Source of the DNA: Spirirestis rafaelensis WJT71-NPBG6
GTDB taxonomy: Bacteria; Cyanobacteriota; Cyanobacteriia; Cyanobacteriales; Nostocaceae
Direction: 5' to 3'
Assembly (NCBI GenBank): GCA_019359015.1
Contig: JAHHID010000020.1
Coordinates: 1 to 64,000 of the forward strand
Length of the DNA stretch: 64,000 nucleotides
A model generated the notes under the pieces. It worked only from the letters and a program-made list of their open reading frames with translations, did no database searches and was not told the DNA's origin. Shown here in pieces: positions 17,034 to 25,963 of the stretch. The position numbers and the translations under genes are program-made. Numbering within the stretch: the first letter of the stretch is position 1; every line of letters starts with the position of its first letter.

Positions 17034-17975
17034 ATGCCAGACTGTATGAAAATAATACTCAGCCTAGAAGCCGAATTATTTTTTCAGCAAGGATTGCGCC
17101 AAAACAAAGCAGAAAAGTTTGAAGAGGCGATCGCTAATTTCGACAAAGCCCTCAGATGTAAGTCAAATTATCCTGAAGCTTTATCTCAAAAAGGTTTTGC
17201 TTTAGGTTGCTTGGGTCAGCATACGGCTGCGATCGCTTGTTTTGACTTAACGCTAGAATTACGAGCAGATGCTTGCTGGGTTTGGCACAACCGCGCTATT
17301 GCTCTGGGAAAGGTAGAACGCCACGATGAAGCTCTCAACAGCTTCGACCGTGCCCTTGAGTTTAACTTCAATTCCCCCACTATTTGGCATAATCGCGGTA
17401 TTACCTTGTGCGACTTGGGACATTATGAAAAGGCAATTATCAGCTTTGATCGCACTATAAACTTGCAACCAGATGCTTATTGGGCATGGAACAATAAAGG
17501 TAATGCCTTGAAACAGCTAGGATGCCATGAAGAAGCTGTTAACAACTACGATCGCGCTATTGAATTCGACCCTAACAACGTTATGGCTTGGCATAATCGA
17601 GGCACGAGTTTGAGTAAGTGGGGACGTTATGAAAAGGCAATCGTCAGCTTAGACCGCGCTTTAGCAATTCAACCAGATTATTATAAAGCTTGGTTAAATC
17701 GGGGCATAACTTGGGAAAAATTACAGCGTTACGAAGAAGCGATCGACAGTTACAATCGCGCTATCGAGTTGCAACCCAACGATCACATAGTCTGGTACAA
17801 CAAAGCTCGCTGTTACGCCTTACAAAATAATATCGAAAGCGCAATTGAAAACTTGCAACAAGCAATTATTATCTGTCCAGAACAATATTGGCATACGATC
17901 CAAACTCACTCAGATTTTGACAAAATCCGTGAGGATGGACGCTTTCAGGCTTTGATTCAACAACCAAATCATTAA
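17034..17975 (+). CDS. Tetratricopeptide-repeat protein
   Basis: A 313-residue protein built of about eight TPR units (for example AIACFDLTLELRADACWVWH, EALNSFDRALEFNFNSPTIW). The W/N-rich WxNRGxxLxxLGxYEKAI consensus is typical of cyanobacterial TPR proteins. The C-terminal DFDKIREDGRFQALI block often ends such proteins. There is no signal peptide or membrane segment, so a cytosolic scaffold is likely; the partner is unknown. The ATG follows AAGGGA. No linked gene on either side points to a role. Confidence 0.85.
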   Translation: MPDCMKIILSLEAELFFQQGLRQNKAEKFEEAIANFDKALRCKSNYPEALSQKGFALGCLGQHTAAIACFDLTLELRADACWVWHNRAIALGKVERHDEALNSFDRALEFNFNSPTIWHNRGITLCDLGHYEKAIISFDRTINLQPDAYWAWNNKGNALKQLGCHEEAVNNYDRAIEFDPNNVMAWHNRGTSLSKWGRYEKAIVSLDRALAIQPDYYKAWLNRGITWEKLQRYEEAIDSYNRAIELQPNDHIVWYNKARCYALQNNIESAIENLQQAIIICPEQYWHTIQTHSDFDKIREDGRFQALIQQPNH

Positions 17976-18006
17976 TTAAGGGAAAGGGGAACAGGGAAGA
18001 ACCTGA

Positions 18007-18726
18007 TCAACAGGCAACTAATACCTCTAAACTAGCCCAACGTTCACGCAGTATTCCCGCGAGTACACGTAAACCCCAGACTTCACTACGACGGTGCCCA
18101 ATAGCGATCGCTGCAATTTTACTTTCCTGCATCGCTTGTTCGGCTGGCTGTCGCAATTGTCCTGTTATATAAACTTCAGCACCTCTATTTGCTGCTTCAC
18201 GTACCAGTAAGTCTGTCATTGCGCCAACAACAGCAATTCGTGATACTTCATTCTGTTGTGCCGCCAGTACTTGCTCGTATCCTCCAAAAATTTGACTTAT
18301 ACAATTACATAAATTATTAAAACTTTGCATCGGTATCTCTCCAATCATACCGATCGCTCTGGAATCTTTCTCTCCTAATACTTCTATACCTGAAATTCCC
18401 AAAACTTCCGCCAAGCGAGAATTGTAACTCAACGTCAAATACTCATCAAACGGTAGATGATAAGCAATTACCCCGATATTCGGCGTAAGTTGTTGTGGTT
18501 GAAGTTTCCACGGTCGATGTAAGAATAGCGCATCTAGATTTTGGGCGATCGCCCATTCTGATAAATCTGTCCAAGGTTCTAGCGCCAAACCCAAACGTTT
18601 GATACCAAAGGATGAGGGCAAATATACACCGCCTCTTTCAGCTTGAGTATAGCGCTCAACCCCAAACAGGCGATCAAGAAATTCTGCTATTTGTGGTAAA
18701 AAAATCAAATTGCATTCAGTCGTCAT
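18007..18726 (-). CDS. NIF3/DUF34 family dinuclear-metal protein
   Basis: The 239-residue protein matches the NIF3-like family: an N-terminal helix with FLDRLFGVERY, LDALFLHRPWKL at the first metal site, RIAVVGAMTDLLVREAANRGAEVYITGQLRQPAEQAM, and GHRRSEVWGLRVLAGIL at the C-terminal metal site. Members form hexameric toroids with two metals per subunit. They are misannotated as GTP cyclohydrolase 1 type 2; the true role is unsettled. The usual HHP at the first site reads LHRP here, a small departure. It is convergent with the TPR gene. Confidence 0.83.
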   Translation of the reverse strand: MTTECNLIFLPQIAEFLDRLFGVERYTQAERGGVYLPSSFGIKRLGLALEPWTDLSEWAIAQNLDALFLHRPWKLQPQQLTPNIGVIAYHLPFDEYLTLSYNSRLAEVLGISGIEVLGEKDSRAIGMIGEIPMQSFNNLCNCISQIFGGYEQVLAAQQNEVSRIAVVGAMTDLLVREAANRGAEVYITGQLRQPAEQAMQESKIAAIAIGHRRSEVWGLRVLAGILRERWASLEVLVAC

Positions 18727-18764
18727 AAATAATTATTTGATTTTAAACACCTGATCGGTGTCAC

Positions 18765-18864
18765 CCCAATACGGTTCGGTTAGGAAAGTTATCTCTTTAG
18801 GGGTGCAGGGGGTGCGCTTGGGTTGCAGGGGGAGAGAAAAAAGGCTTATCCGAACCGTATTGGG
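18765..18864. repeat. MITE-like element with 15-bp perfect inverted ends
   Basis: CCCAATACGGTTCGG (18765-18779) and its exact reverse complement (18850-18864) bound a 100-bp element. The interior is rich in GGGGTGC/GGGTTGC units and carries no ORF. It lies 39 bases upstream of the NIF3-like start. No clear target-site duplication is seen. Confidence 0.65.
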
Positions 18865-18958
18865 TCTCACCCTAACACGATAAAGGTGGCTACGGAAAAA
18901 GTATAATATTAGTAATTAACAATATTCTTCTCAATTAGCAAGATAATTTGCATTAAAC

Positions 18959-19177
18959 ATGACTAAGTATCCGTTTAATGATGAAATTTCTTTGGCAGAA
19001 CAAGCAGAAGCTTTAGCAAAAAAAGCTTTGAAATTAGGACTTATCCCTAGCTTTGTTGTGCATCACTTTCCTGATAGTTGGGAATTTTACATTCCCGACA
19101 AGAGTAAGTCTCAAGCACTAACCCCAGAAGAAGCGTATTTACAATTGAAGAATATAGTGGAAAAATCAAGTGGATAG
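18959..19177 (+). CDS. Small conserved-looking protein of unknown function
   Basis: A 72-residue protein, MTKYPFNDEISLAEQAEAL..., with an N-terminal helix, a β-like middle (PSFVVHHFPDSWEFYIPDKS) and a C-terminal helix (TPEEAYLQLKNIVEK). There are no membrane segments and no recognised family. It starts about 95 bases after the MITE-like element and is followed by a 340-base gap. The balanced composition and lack of repeats support a real gene, but not strongly. Confidence 0.55.
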   Translation: MTKYPFNDEISLAEQAEALAKKALKLGLIPSFVVHHFPDSWEFYIPDKSKSQALTPEEAYLQLKNIVEKSSG

Positions 19178-19520
19178 CTATCCTCTAGCCCACTATAATT
19201 TCCAACATTGCTCGACATCATAAGGCACAAATAAACTTTGTAGCATGCAGCGCGAACGCACTACGTTCGTTTAAGAATCTGCTAAAAGACAGAAAAATTG
19301 TTTTGATCCCCGCTGACATTGGTTATAGGCTAAAAATTGGAAACATTGCTATTAAAAAGTGTGTCCTTAGTAAGTAGTCAATTTAAAATTTAATATTTTA
19401 GATTAAGGAATTGAGGATAGTCTAAAAAATGTAATGGGTAATGGGTTTTGAAGAATTTATAAAAACCTATTACCCTGTGGCACTTTGAGGATTAATCTCA
19501 AATCGAACAGGGTATAAGTT
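19178..19520. other. Intergenic region with a hairpin near its end
   Basis: No gene is supported. A 14-bp inverted repeat lies at 19436-19449 and 19462-19475 (GGGTAATGGGTTTT / AAAACCTATTACCC, one G-T wobble). It is about 45 bases before the secreted-protein start and could be a leader hairpin or dispersed repeat. Confidence 0.5.
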
Positions 19521-20057
19521 ATGCGTAAACATAAAGTAAGCGATCGCAAGTTATTACTTAGACTATTCTTAGGCATCAGCCTCACCACGATTTCCGTTTT
19601 CTCAACCCAGCCATCAACAGCGCAAACTCAAGCATCTATACCACCCGCTTCTGATGCTCCTTTAGAACTAAATTTATTGAATAATCCAAAAGGTGTAATT
19701 ACAGCTAACACCATTAACCAAGGGCAATTAACTGTTCCTAGTTTATGGTGGGCAAAACAAAACTCCGAAAACAAGTTGCTAGATAACTGGATAGCGTATC
19801 CAGCAGAAGGTACACAACCTGCACGAGTTGATGTTCTTGTCAACCAGCAATTTTGGAGTATTTTAGACTATTTAGAACGATACAACTTCGTGAATCGTGT
19901 AGGGAGCCTTGCCAGGAATTACGGTTACAATATCCGGGTTTTTAACTATCAACAAGAACGTTTAGCAACTTATACTTGTAACTTTAATACAAATCCAAGT
20001 TTATGTAGGATAAATATTGATACTCAGAATAAGCTAGGGTTAGGGCGCTCTTTATAG
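19521..20057 (+). CDS. Secreted protein of unknown function
   Basis: The 178-residue product has a signal peptide: a basic start MRKHKVSDRKLLLR, a hydrophobic LFLGISLTTISVF, and a likely cut after STAQT near residue 35. The mature part is small and polar, with LTVPSLWWAKQNSENKLLDNWIAYPAEG. It has two Cys near the end (TYTCNFNTNPSLCR) that may form a disulfide. The family is not recognised, though similar periplasmic proteins are common in cyanobacteria. It converges on the solute-binding-protein gene with 12 bases between stops. Confidence 0.65.
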   Translation: MRKHKVSDRKLLLRLFLGISLTTISVFSTQPSTAQTQASIPPASDAPLELNLLNNPKGVITANTINQGQLTVPSLWWAKQNSENKLLDNWIAYPAEGTQPARVDVLVNQQFWSILDYLERYNFVNRVGSLARNYGYNIRVFNYQQERLATYTCNFNTNPSLCRINIDTQNKLGLGRSL

Positions 20058-20069
20058 AAAAAGAGTTCC

Positions 20070-21218
20070 TTATGCTTCATTTTTGATTCTGGCAAACAAA
20101 TCTTGGTACTGCTTTTGGGTTGATTGAGATAAAGGCAGTAAATATTCATTTTTATCGAACAACTGAGAATTACTCACTAAAAGATTGCGTAATGGTTTTT
20201 GGATGTCAGATGTCCCAATATCGGTAGGAATTGGCGAATTAGTTTTAGTCAGCAGAGAAATTTGCTTGGCGATGTTAGGAGTCAAACAAAAATTAATCCA
20301 CTCAGATGATAAAGCACTTTTTTCCCCAACTGGACGCACCCACAAATCTGCCCACATTGCAGTTCCTGACTGAGGGATAATTACTGCAAGTTCTGGATAA
20401 CGTGCCAGTATCCGCACTACGTCGCTAGACCAAGCAACTGCTAGCCAAGTATCGCCAATGATTAAGGGTTCGAGATACTTATTAGAAGCGTAAAACTTCA
20501 CCTGTTGGTTTAAGGTTCGTAATTCCTTTTCCAAATCTGGCACTTTATCAAGATTTTCTGTGTTGTAAGATTTCCCTAACTTCTTTAAAACTAGACCAAT
20601 CACTTCTCGTGGTTGATCGAGCAGAGAAATGCGATCGCGCAATTCACTTCGCCATAAATCAGCCCAATCTGTCGGTGTCCAACCCAATTCTTTAAATTTA
20701 TCGCGACGATAAACAATCACCGTACTACCCCAGCGGTAAGGTGCAGCCCAAATTTTTCCTTGAGCATCTAAGTTACCTTGGTCATTACGTCTCACCAATT
20801 CTTGCCAGCGTTTCGGCAAAACAGACCACTGCTTTAACTGCGACTCTTCGAGTGGTTGAATCAGTTTCTGCTCAATTGCCTCTTTTAGTCTGTAATCAGC
20901 CAACGTTACCAAATCGGCTACAGCGGTTTTTTGGAATTGCGGTAAGCGTAACGAGGGAAGCCATCCCTTACCATCAGTACCTTTGGTTTTTCCCTGCCAA
21001 GCTTGTAATTCCTTAAATAAATCCTCTAACTGCCCTACTGGAGCAAACTTTAATTGTGCTTTTTGCTGTAAAGTCTTGCCAAATTGATTCACCACCTGTC
21101 CGGGGATAGAGCCTTTCAACAGCTGCACGTTTAATTTCGCCTGATTGTTGCCAGCACACCCAACAAGCAGTTGCGATGCCAGTGCGCTTGTACCCAGTAA
21201 AAAAGACCGTCTATCCAT
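20070..21218 (-). CDS. Periplasmic solute-binding lipoprotein, PotD/family 1-like
   Basis: The ATG at 21218 (MDRRSFLLGTSALASQLLVGCAG) is preferred over a TTG one codon upstream. It shows a twin-arginine-like RRSFLLG, a hydrophobic core and a lipobox LVGC, so the mature 360-residue protein is probably a lipoprotein. The body has the periplasmic binding protein fold (KIWAAPYRWGSTVIVYRRDKF; DTWLAVAWSSDVVRILARYP; WINFCLTPNIAKQISLLT), as in spermidine/putrescine-binding PotD. No ABC permease or ATPase is nearby, so the transporter must be elsewhere or the protein is an orphan. Confidence 0.78.
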   Translation of the reverse strand: MDRRSFLLGTSALASQLLVGCAGNNQAKLNVQLLKGSIPGQVVNQFGKTLQQKAQLKFAPVGQLEDLFKELQAWQGKTKGTDGKGWLPSLRLPQFQKTAVADLVTLADYRLKEAIEQKLIQPLEESQLKQWSVLPKRWQELVRRNDQGNLDAQGKIWAAPYRWGSTVIVYRRDKFKELGWTPTDWADLWRSELRDRISLLDQPREVIGLVLKKLGKSYNTENLDKVPDLEKELRTLNQQVKFYASNKYLEPLIIGDTWLAVAWSSDVVRILARYPELAVIIPQSGTAMWADLWVRPVGEKSALSSEWINFCLTPNIAKQISLLTKTNSPIPTDIGTSDIQKPLRNLLVSNSQLFDKNEYLLPLSQSTQKQYQDLFARIKNEA

Positions 21219-21800
21219 CAATTTTAAATTTTAAATTTTGCAGCCACTTACGTGCAGCTGGCATCGAAGTAGCGTGATTTGGAATTATATCTATATTAGA
21301 CTTACGATTCCTCGCTTCATGTGTTGGCATTGGGCATTGGGGAGCGCTAGTACTCGACCAAGCCAATTTTGACGGGTGAAGGCAAGCAGGGGAAGCAGGG
21401 GGGAAAGAACTTGATTTTCTTACCATAAACCCTGCACGCGTTGCCTTGGCAGACTACTAGTTTCGTGCGGTGAAACATCGGCGCGGTTGCCTTAACCGTC
21501 CCGCACTCCGAAGTTGAACCCGTTCGCGTTCGTCCTTCCTTGGCGTTGCCGCAGGCTAGCGTCTCCCTAAGGAGAAGGGAAGTGCCCTCCGTTCTTCACG
21601 CAGCGTCTCCGGCAGAAGAGGCAACTGGCGCCATTGGGCACGCTCACATAGGGCATGAAGCATTGGGCAGGGAGACTTGGGGAAATTTCTTCCCTTGCCC
21701 CCCTGCCCCCCTGCTCCCCTCTCCCCCTCTCCCCCCTCCCCTCTTGACAAAGTACCTACAATCGCTTATGGTCATTCGCAAATACTATTTCCGGAACATT
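21219..21800. other. Intergenic region rich in dispersed and tandem repeats
   Basis: No gene is supported across about 580 bases. It contains a GGGCATTGGGGA fragment near 21325, a chain of dispersed motifs (CGTCTCCCTAAGGAG, CAGCGTCTCCGGC), and C-rich tandem units (CCCCCTG, CCCCTCT) at about 21690-21745. Frames across it are low-complexity artefacts. Confidence 0.65.
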
Positions 21801-22382
21801 TTATGCTTTGGTTAAGACAAACACGCTACCTTCATTACCTCGACCAATACGCAGATCGTTATCTATATAAGTGATATCCAACCAGCCTTGTTGTTCACCG
21901 CTTTTAATAGGAAAATCAATCGCAGTGAATTTTTTACCAGCTTCAATTTGTTGGATAAAAGTTTCCGGATTACTGTAACCTATTAAGTTTTTCAAGCCGA
22001 TGATAGACCGCTCAAATTTGACTTTGATGCGGCGCTCGGAAACTGGTTCAAATTTAGCAGCCACGCTCACCAAACCTTGGAGTAATGGCAAGCCATAAAT
22101 TTCGGCTATGTTGTAAACACTGTTAGTTTCTACGCGAATACACTGGTAAATTTGACCAACTTTAGACAAGGGTATGCGATCGAGGTTTAATAGCCCAATA
22201 CTAGTGGTGTATAGCAGTCGCCAATTGCCATTGAGCAAATGAACAGCTTCAAGTGGACGAGGTGTAGGGTTTAAGTCTTCTAAGTTAGCGATCGCAGCTT
22301 GGATAACCTGTTTTTCTGTTTCAGTTGCAAGTATTCCTCGATTTGTAGAAGCAATTGCACCGATTAAATCTGCCTTTGTCAT
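21801..22382 (-). CDS. PAP/fibrillin (plastid lipid-associated) family protein
   Basis: The 193-residue protein matches the PAP/fibrillin domain: LNGNWRLLYTTSIGLLNLDRIPLSKVGQIYQCI near the N-terminal half and DITYIDNDLRIGRGNEGSVFVL at the C-terminal lipocalin-like end. In plastids and cyanobacteria these proteins associate with thylakoids or plastoglobule-like bodies and bind lipids or isoprenoids; the exact ligand is unknown. There is no signal peptide and the length is typical. It is divergent from the DUF3134 gene and stands alone. Confidence 0.88.
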   Translation of the reverse strand: MTKADLIGAIASTNRGILATETEKQVIQAAIANLEDLNPTPRPLEAVHLLNGNWRLLYTTSIGLLNLDRIPLSKVGQIYQCIRVETNSVYNIAEIYGLPLLQGLVSVAAKFEPVSERRIKVKFERSIIGLKNLIGYSNPETFIQQIEAGKKFTAIDFPIKSGEQQGWLDITYIDNDLRIGRGNEGSVFVLTKA

Positions 22383-22611
22383 GATGTGTCATTACCTCAA
22401 AAGATATCAGTATTAACTAAATATTAATTTTCTATGTATAGACCCATAACATTAATTGAGAATCGGCAACTGCGATCGCTTACCTTTATTAAATAAAAAT
22501 TTTTTCACGGATTTTTCTATGACAGAGTTGAATGATGAACAAAAGAACGCCTATATCAAGTGATAGACTCTTAATGTCTAGTTACTGTAGCCTTTTCGTG
22601 CTTTCGTAGAT

Positions 22612-22851
22612 ATGTTGAATTCTCCATTACGTGAAGAACCCCGCAACCAACGAGCCGCCGTAATTCCATTAAAGCAAGAGTCCTCACTCTTGGACTGGTT
22701 GCACTCAAATAATCGTTTGATAGCGCGTGAAGTTCAAGAAGCGGAATTCTCATCTGGCGAAGATGATGTCGAAGCTTTGATGGGTGTAGAAGATGGCGGA
22801 ATTGATTATGATATCGATGACGACGACGATATCGTCGTAGAAGAGGATTAA
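22612..22851 (+). CDS. DUF3134 family small acidic protein
   Basis: A 79-residue protein matching the cyanobacterial DUF3134 family: LREEPRNQRAAVIPLKQESSLLDWLHSNNRLI, then an extremely acidic tail of Asp/Glu residues (about 62-79). The function is unknown. The poly-acidic tail suggests interaction with a basic partner or metal (inference). It starts 76 bases upstream of mraY, so the two may be transcribed together. Confidence 0.8.
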   Translation: MLNSPLREEPRNQRAAVIPLKQESSLLDWLHSNNRLIAREVQEAEFSSGEDDVEALMGVEDGGIDYDIDDDDDIVVEED

Positions 22852-22926
22852 TTTGTTTTGGTATGGGGCTGAGTGGCATACTCCCCGTAGTTTAGTTTTG
22901 TAAGTGTGGAGTGAAGGGAAATATCC

Positions 22927-24024
22927 GTGGACGCTAAATTATCTCCTGACCAAGGGTTAAACATTTCTGGCATCGGTCTAGTCTCTTTATTGGGTGCAGG
23001 ACTCAGTGTTACAGCACTAATTTTAGATTCGATGGGCAATCGGTTGCCTTGGCAGGGTATGTCGCTTACCCTGCCACTATTGTTGTCTGCGCTATTGTCG
23101 GGTGTGGTCGGCTTTTGGGTAATACCGTGGCTGCAAGCACTCAAAGCAGGGCAAATAATCCGTGAGGATGGTCCCCAAGCGCATTTGAAAAAGGCAGGCA
23201 CACCAACAATGGGCGGCATTTTCTTTGTGCCTGTGGCGGTGATTATTGCTTGTATATGGTCTAACTTTGCAACAGAAGTACTTGCGGTTTCCGCATTAAC
23301 ATTAAGTTACGGTTTGATTGGCTGGATTGACGATTGGGAAATTCTCCGCCGTAAATCTAATAAAGGTATATCGCCAAAGATGAAACTGGCTTTGCAAGTA
23401 GGTTTTGCAGCACTGTTTTGTCTGTGGCTAATGTTTAATCAGCCTTCTAATATTACGAATATTGCTTTGCCTTTTGCTGGTCTTTCACTACCTCTAGGAT
23501 TTCTATTCTGGCCCCTAGCTGGTTTTGTTTTAGTAGCCGAAAGTAATGCCACTAATTTAACTGATGGAATTGATGGGTTAGCAGCCGGAACAGTAGCGAT
23601 CGCTATATTCGCATTAGGTGTTATCATTGCCCCCACCTCGCTTCCTTTAATGGTTTTCTGTGCTGCTGTAAGTGGCAGTTGCTTAGGGTTTTTAGCTCAT
23701 AATCGCAACCCGGCTCGCGTTTTCATGGGAGATACTGGTTCCCTAGCGCTGGGAGGCGCTCTGGCAGCCGTAGGATTGATGACTAATAGCTTGGTAGCAC
23801 TATTTATTATTAGCGGTATCTTCTTCGTCGAAACCCTTTCAGTAATGGCGCAAGTTGGTTACTACAAAGCCACAAAAGGTCCTGATGGTAAAGGTAAGCG
23901 GTTGTTCAAAATGGCACCCCTACACCATCATTTAGAACTTACTGGTTGGTCAGAACAGCAAGTAGTTGCGGTGTTCTATGTTATCGCTGCCATTTTGTCT
24001 GTAATCAGTTTGGCGTTAGCGTAG
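22927..24024 (+). CDS. mraY: Phospho-N-acetylmuramoyl-pentapeptide transferase
   Basis: A 365-residue polytopic enzyme with a GTG start (MDAKLSPDQGLNISGIG). The diagnostic MraY blocks are present: HLKKAGTPTMGGIFFVPVAV, LIGWIDDWEILRRKSNKGISPKMK (catalytic Asp pair), SNATNLTDGIDGLAAG, and APLHHHLELTGWSE (His box). It links UDP-MurNAc-pentapeptide to undecaprenyl phosphate, forming lipid I at the membrane. About ten TM segments are visible. The last codons and TAG stop run into a dispersed repeat (GCGTAGCCTCTCCTACGGAGA), but all known motifs precede it. A strong terminator follows. Confidence 0.95.
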   Translation: MDAKLSPDQGLNISGIGLVSLLGAGLSVTALILDSMGNRLPWQGMSLTLPLLLSALLSGVVGFWVIPWLQALKAGQIIREDGPQAHLKKAGTPTMGGIFFVPVAVIIACIWSNFATEVLAVSALTLSYGLIGWIDDWEILRRKSNKGISPKMKLALQVGFAALFCLWLMFNQPSNITNIALPFAGLSLPLGFLFWPLAGFVLVAESNATNLTDGIDGLAAGTVAIAIFALGVIIAPTSLPLMVFCAAVSGSCLGFLAHNRNPARVFMGDTGSLALGGALAAVGLMTNSLVALFIISGIFFVETLSVMAQVGYYKATKGPDGKGKRLFKMAPLHHHLELTGWSEQQVVAVFYVIAAILSVISLALA

Positions 24025-24085
24025 CCTCTCCTACGGAGAATCGCTCAATTTTAATACGTTGAAAAAATAATTCAATAAAATCTCG

Positions 24086-24117
24086 CAACCCCTTATATCT
24101 AAAGGGGTTGTTTTTTT
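24086..24117 (+). terminator. Rho-independent terminator after mraY
   Basis: CAACCCCTT (24086-24094) pairs with AAGGGGTTG (24102-24110) and is followed by seven T residues (24111-24117). It lies 62 bases past the mraY stop. Confidence 0.85.
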
Positions 24118-24118
24118 C

Positions 24119-24149
24119 GTAGTGAGCGGTTCACCGCTCAAAGTACTAC
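24119..24149. repeat. GTAGTGAGCGGT-type palindrome
   Basis: An inner perfect stem TGAGCGGT/ACCGCTCA lies at 24123-24140 within outer GTAGT...ACTAC ends. The outer GTAGTGAG is shared with the repeat at 12934. It lies directly after the mraY terminator and just beyond the end of moaB. Confidence 0.65.
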
Positions 24150-24162
24150 ATTCAGTCCACGA

Positions 24163-24663
24163 TTATTTCCGCATTTGGCTAACTAAATGCACCAGTTCCG
24201 GTAAAATTAACTTGGACATCGCCAGTCGGACAGCATTGCTAGAACCAGGAACAGAAAAGATTAATTTATTTTGATAAATACCAGCAACAGCGCGAGATGC
24301 GATCGCTCGCGAACCAATTTCTTGATAACTTAAAAAGCGAAACAACTCGCCAAATCCGGATAAGGTTTTTGAGAGTAATTTCTCAATTGCATCGTAGGTA
24401 GTATCCCTCGGTGCAATCCCTGTGCCACCATTGAAAATTATTACATCTAAATTTGCGTCTTTACCCAGCAATTCAATTTGCTCTTGAATCTGTGCTGGTT
24501 CATCCTTGATAATTGTGTAAGCTCCGACAGCATGATTAGCATTGAAGAGTAATTGCTGAATTAGCTGTCCACTTTTGTCTGTTTCACTTGTGCGTGTATC
24601 GCTAACTGTAACGACACCACAAGTTACTGACATTTCTGGTGAATCAGGATGAGGTTGTTGCAT
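24163..24663 (-). CDS. moaB: MoaB/Mog-family molybdopterin biosynthesis protein
   Basis: The 166-residue protein has the MoCF signature: [10 protein letters not shown] at the start, [24 protein letters not shown] (nucleotide/MPT-binding GGTG), [28 protein letters not shown], and [14 protein letters not shown]. Members of this fold adenylylate molybdopterin (Mog) or have an unclear role (MoaB). The single-domain length and sequence favour the MoaB type. No other molybdenum-cofactor gene is nearby. It is convergent with mraY. Confidence 0.88.
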   Translation of the reverse strand: MQQPHPDSPEMSVTCGVVTVSDTRTSETDKSGQLIQQLLFNANHAVGAYTIIKDEPAQIQEQIELLGKDANLDVIIFNGGTGIAPRDTTYDAIEKLLSKTLSGFGELFRFLSYQEIGSRAIASRAVAGIYQNKLIFSVPGSSNAVRLAMSKLILPELVHLVSQMRK

Positions 24664-24973
24664 ATATTTTGCTAATGGGCAATTTCAGAGGGGGAAAGGG
24701 GAAAGGGGAAAGGGGCTTTTTGAAGAAGGGGAAAGGGGGAAGGGGAAAAGCCCATTGCCCAATGACGCCAGATGCTTCTCCTGTGGGAGACGCTGCGCGA
24801 ACAACGCGCTTAACCCGACGCCAGATGCCTCAACGTTCGTGACCTCCCTTCTCAGATGCGGAGACGCTGCGCGAACGGGTTCAACACTTTGGCGGGACGG
24901 TAGAGGCAACCGCCAAGTGTTGAACCGCAACGCACTGGCTCCCCAATGCCCAATTCCCAATGCCCAATTTTGA
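24664..24973. other. Repeat-filled intergenic region
   Basis: No gene. GGGGAAAG tandem units at about 24690-24750 are followed by dispersed motifs (GCCAGATGC twice, GACGCTGCGCGAAC twice), and CCCAATGCCCAATTCCCAATG heptamers end at 24968. The end of psb28 directly adjoins the repeat. Confidence 0.65.
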
Positions 24974-25309
24974 TTAAGCTTTATTTAACTCTAATCCATT
25001 TTCCTCGCCGTACCGCGTCATAAAGCGTATAAAACGATCCCATTCCTGGCTAGATTTCATTATATAGATAGCTTCTAATGCTTCTGGTTTGCCGTTGATA
25101 AATTTAGCTTTGACTTCACGAGTGATGATTTCTCCTTCCTCGTCAATCATATACATGCCGGTAATATCTTCAGTAACGCCTTGATCCAAAGCTTTAGGAT
25201 TGTTGAAAATAAACGTTGCTGTACCACTGTCGCCAGTACGCGATCGCGTTAACCGCACGTCTGGAATGACATCTTCATTAATACCTCTAGAAAACTGGAT
25301 CTTAGCCAT
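24974..25309 (-). CDS. psb28: Photosystem II assembly protein Psb28
   Basis: The 111-residue protein matches Psb28 along its full length: [51 protein letters not shown], and [19 protein letters not shown]. Psb28 (formerly PsbW/Psb13) binds the cytoplasmic face of CP47-containing PSII assembly intermediates and affects chlorophyll supply to the complex. There are no transmembrane segments, as expected. Cyanobacteria may have a second copy (Psb28-2); this one looks like the main form. It is monocistronic, with a short gap to dtd upstream. Confidence 0.95.
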   Translation of the reverse strand: MAKIQFSRGINEDVIPDVRLTRSRTGDSGTATFIFNNPKALDQGVTEDITGMYMIDEEGEIITREVKAKFINGKPEALEAIYIMKSSQEWDRFIRFMTRYGEENGLELNKA

Positions 25310-25412
25310 GATGAGAGAGTTTAAACTTTTGTGATGGTTAGTTTAATATTCTCTCATCATTTAGAACTGCTTAGTATAGCGTTTCTTATATTTATTAACT
25401 ACGTATAAACCC

Positions 25413-25865
25413 TTATATTGCTTCTCGCTCTAGTAATAAGGTAACCGGACCGTCATTTTCAATAGACACTTGCATCATCGCGCCAAATTGACCAGTTTCT
25501 ACCCGCAAACCAGTTTCTTGCAACTTAGCGACAAAGCGATTATATAAATCTTTGGCTAATGTTGGAGCGGCTGAACGGTCAAACGAGGGACGGCGACCTT
25601 TGCGACAGTCGCCGTAAAGGGTGAACTGACTAATTACTAGTAACTCGCCGTTAATTTCTTGCACCGATTTTTGCCATCTGTCTCCCCCCTCTTCATCAGG
25701 AAACAGCCGCAAATCCAAACACTTACGCACCATCCAGTCGATTTCGACATGACTATCAGTATCGGCAATACCTACAAGCAAGTTTAACCCTCGCCCAATT
25801 TTGCCGACAATTTCATCGTTTACAGTAACTTGAGATGATTTAACTCGCTGGATGATAACGCGCAT
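25413..25865 (-). CDS. dtd: D-aminoacyl-tRNA deacylase
   Basis: The 150-residue enzyme has both DTD motifs: [21 protein letters not shown] (SQFTLxG, with the invariant Thr) and [19 protein letters not shown] (a variant of the NxGPVT motif with the cross-subunit Gly-Pro). It hydrolyses D-aminoacyl-tRNAs, and glycyl-tRNA-Ala mischarges, preventing D-residue incorporation. The length is normal and the start begins [15 protein letters not shown] as in most homologues. It is separated from the COG0523 gene upstream by an inverted tandem-repeat pair. Confidence 0.95.
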   Translation of the reverse strand: MRVIIQRVKSSQVTVNDEIVGKIGRGLNLLVGIADTDSHVEIDWMVRKCLDLRLFPDEEGGDRWQKSVQEINGELLVISQFTLYGDCRKGRRPSFDRSAAPTLAKDLYNRFVAKLQETGLRVETGQFGAMMQVSIENDGPVTLLLEREAI

Positions 25866-25866
25866 A

Positions 25867-25963
25867 ATTAGGGATTAGGGATTAGGGACTAGGGAAATAA
25901 GGAGACAAGAAAGAAAATTATAAAATATTAATTTCCTAGTCTCTAGCCCCTAGCCCCTAATCA
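25867..25963. repeat. Inverted pair of heptameric repeats (TTAGGGA / CCCTAGT)
   Basis: TTAGGGA-type units (25867-25895) and CTAGCCC/CTAATCA units (25940-25963) are mirror-image heptamers around an AT-rich centre. They lie between dtd and the COG0523 gene and can form a long imperfect hairpin. Confidence 0.7.

Noticed and set aside
21540-21815. Plus-strand frames in the repeat region near 21.6 kb
   Set aside because: Composed of dispersed and C-rich tandem repeats; low-complexity product.
24685-24973. Frames between moaB and psb28
   Set aside because: Translated tandem and dispersed repeats only.
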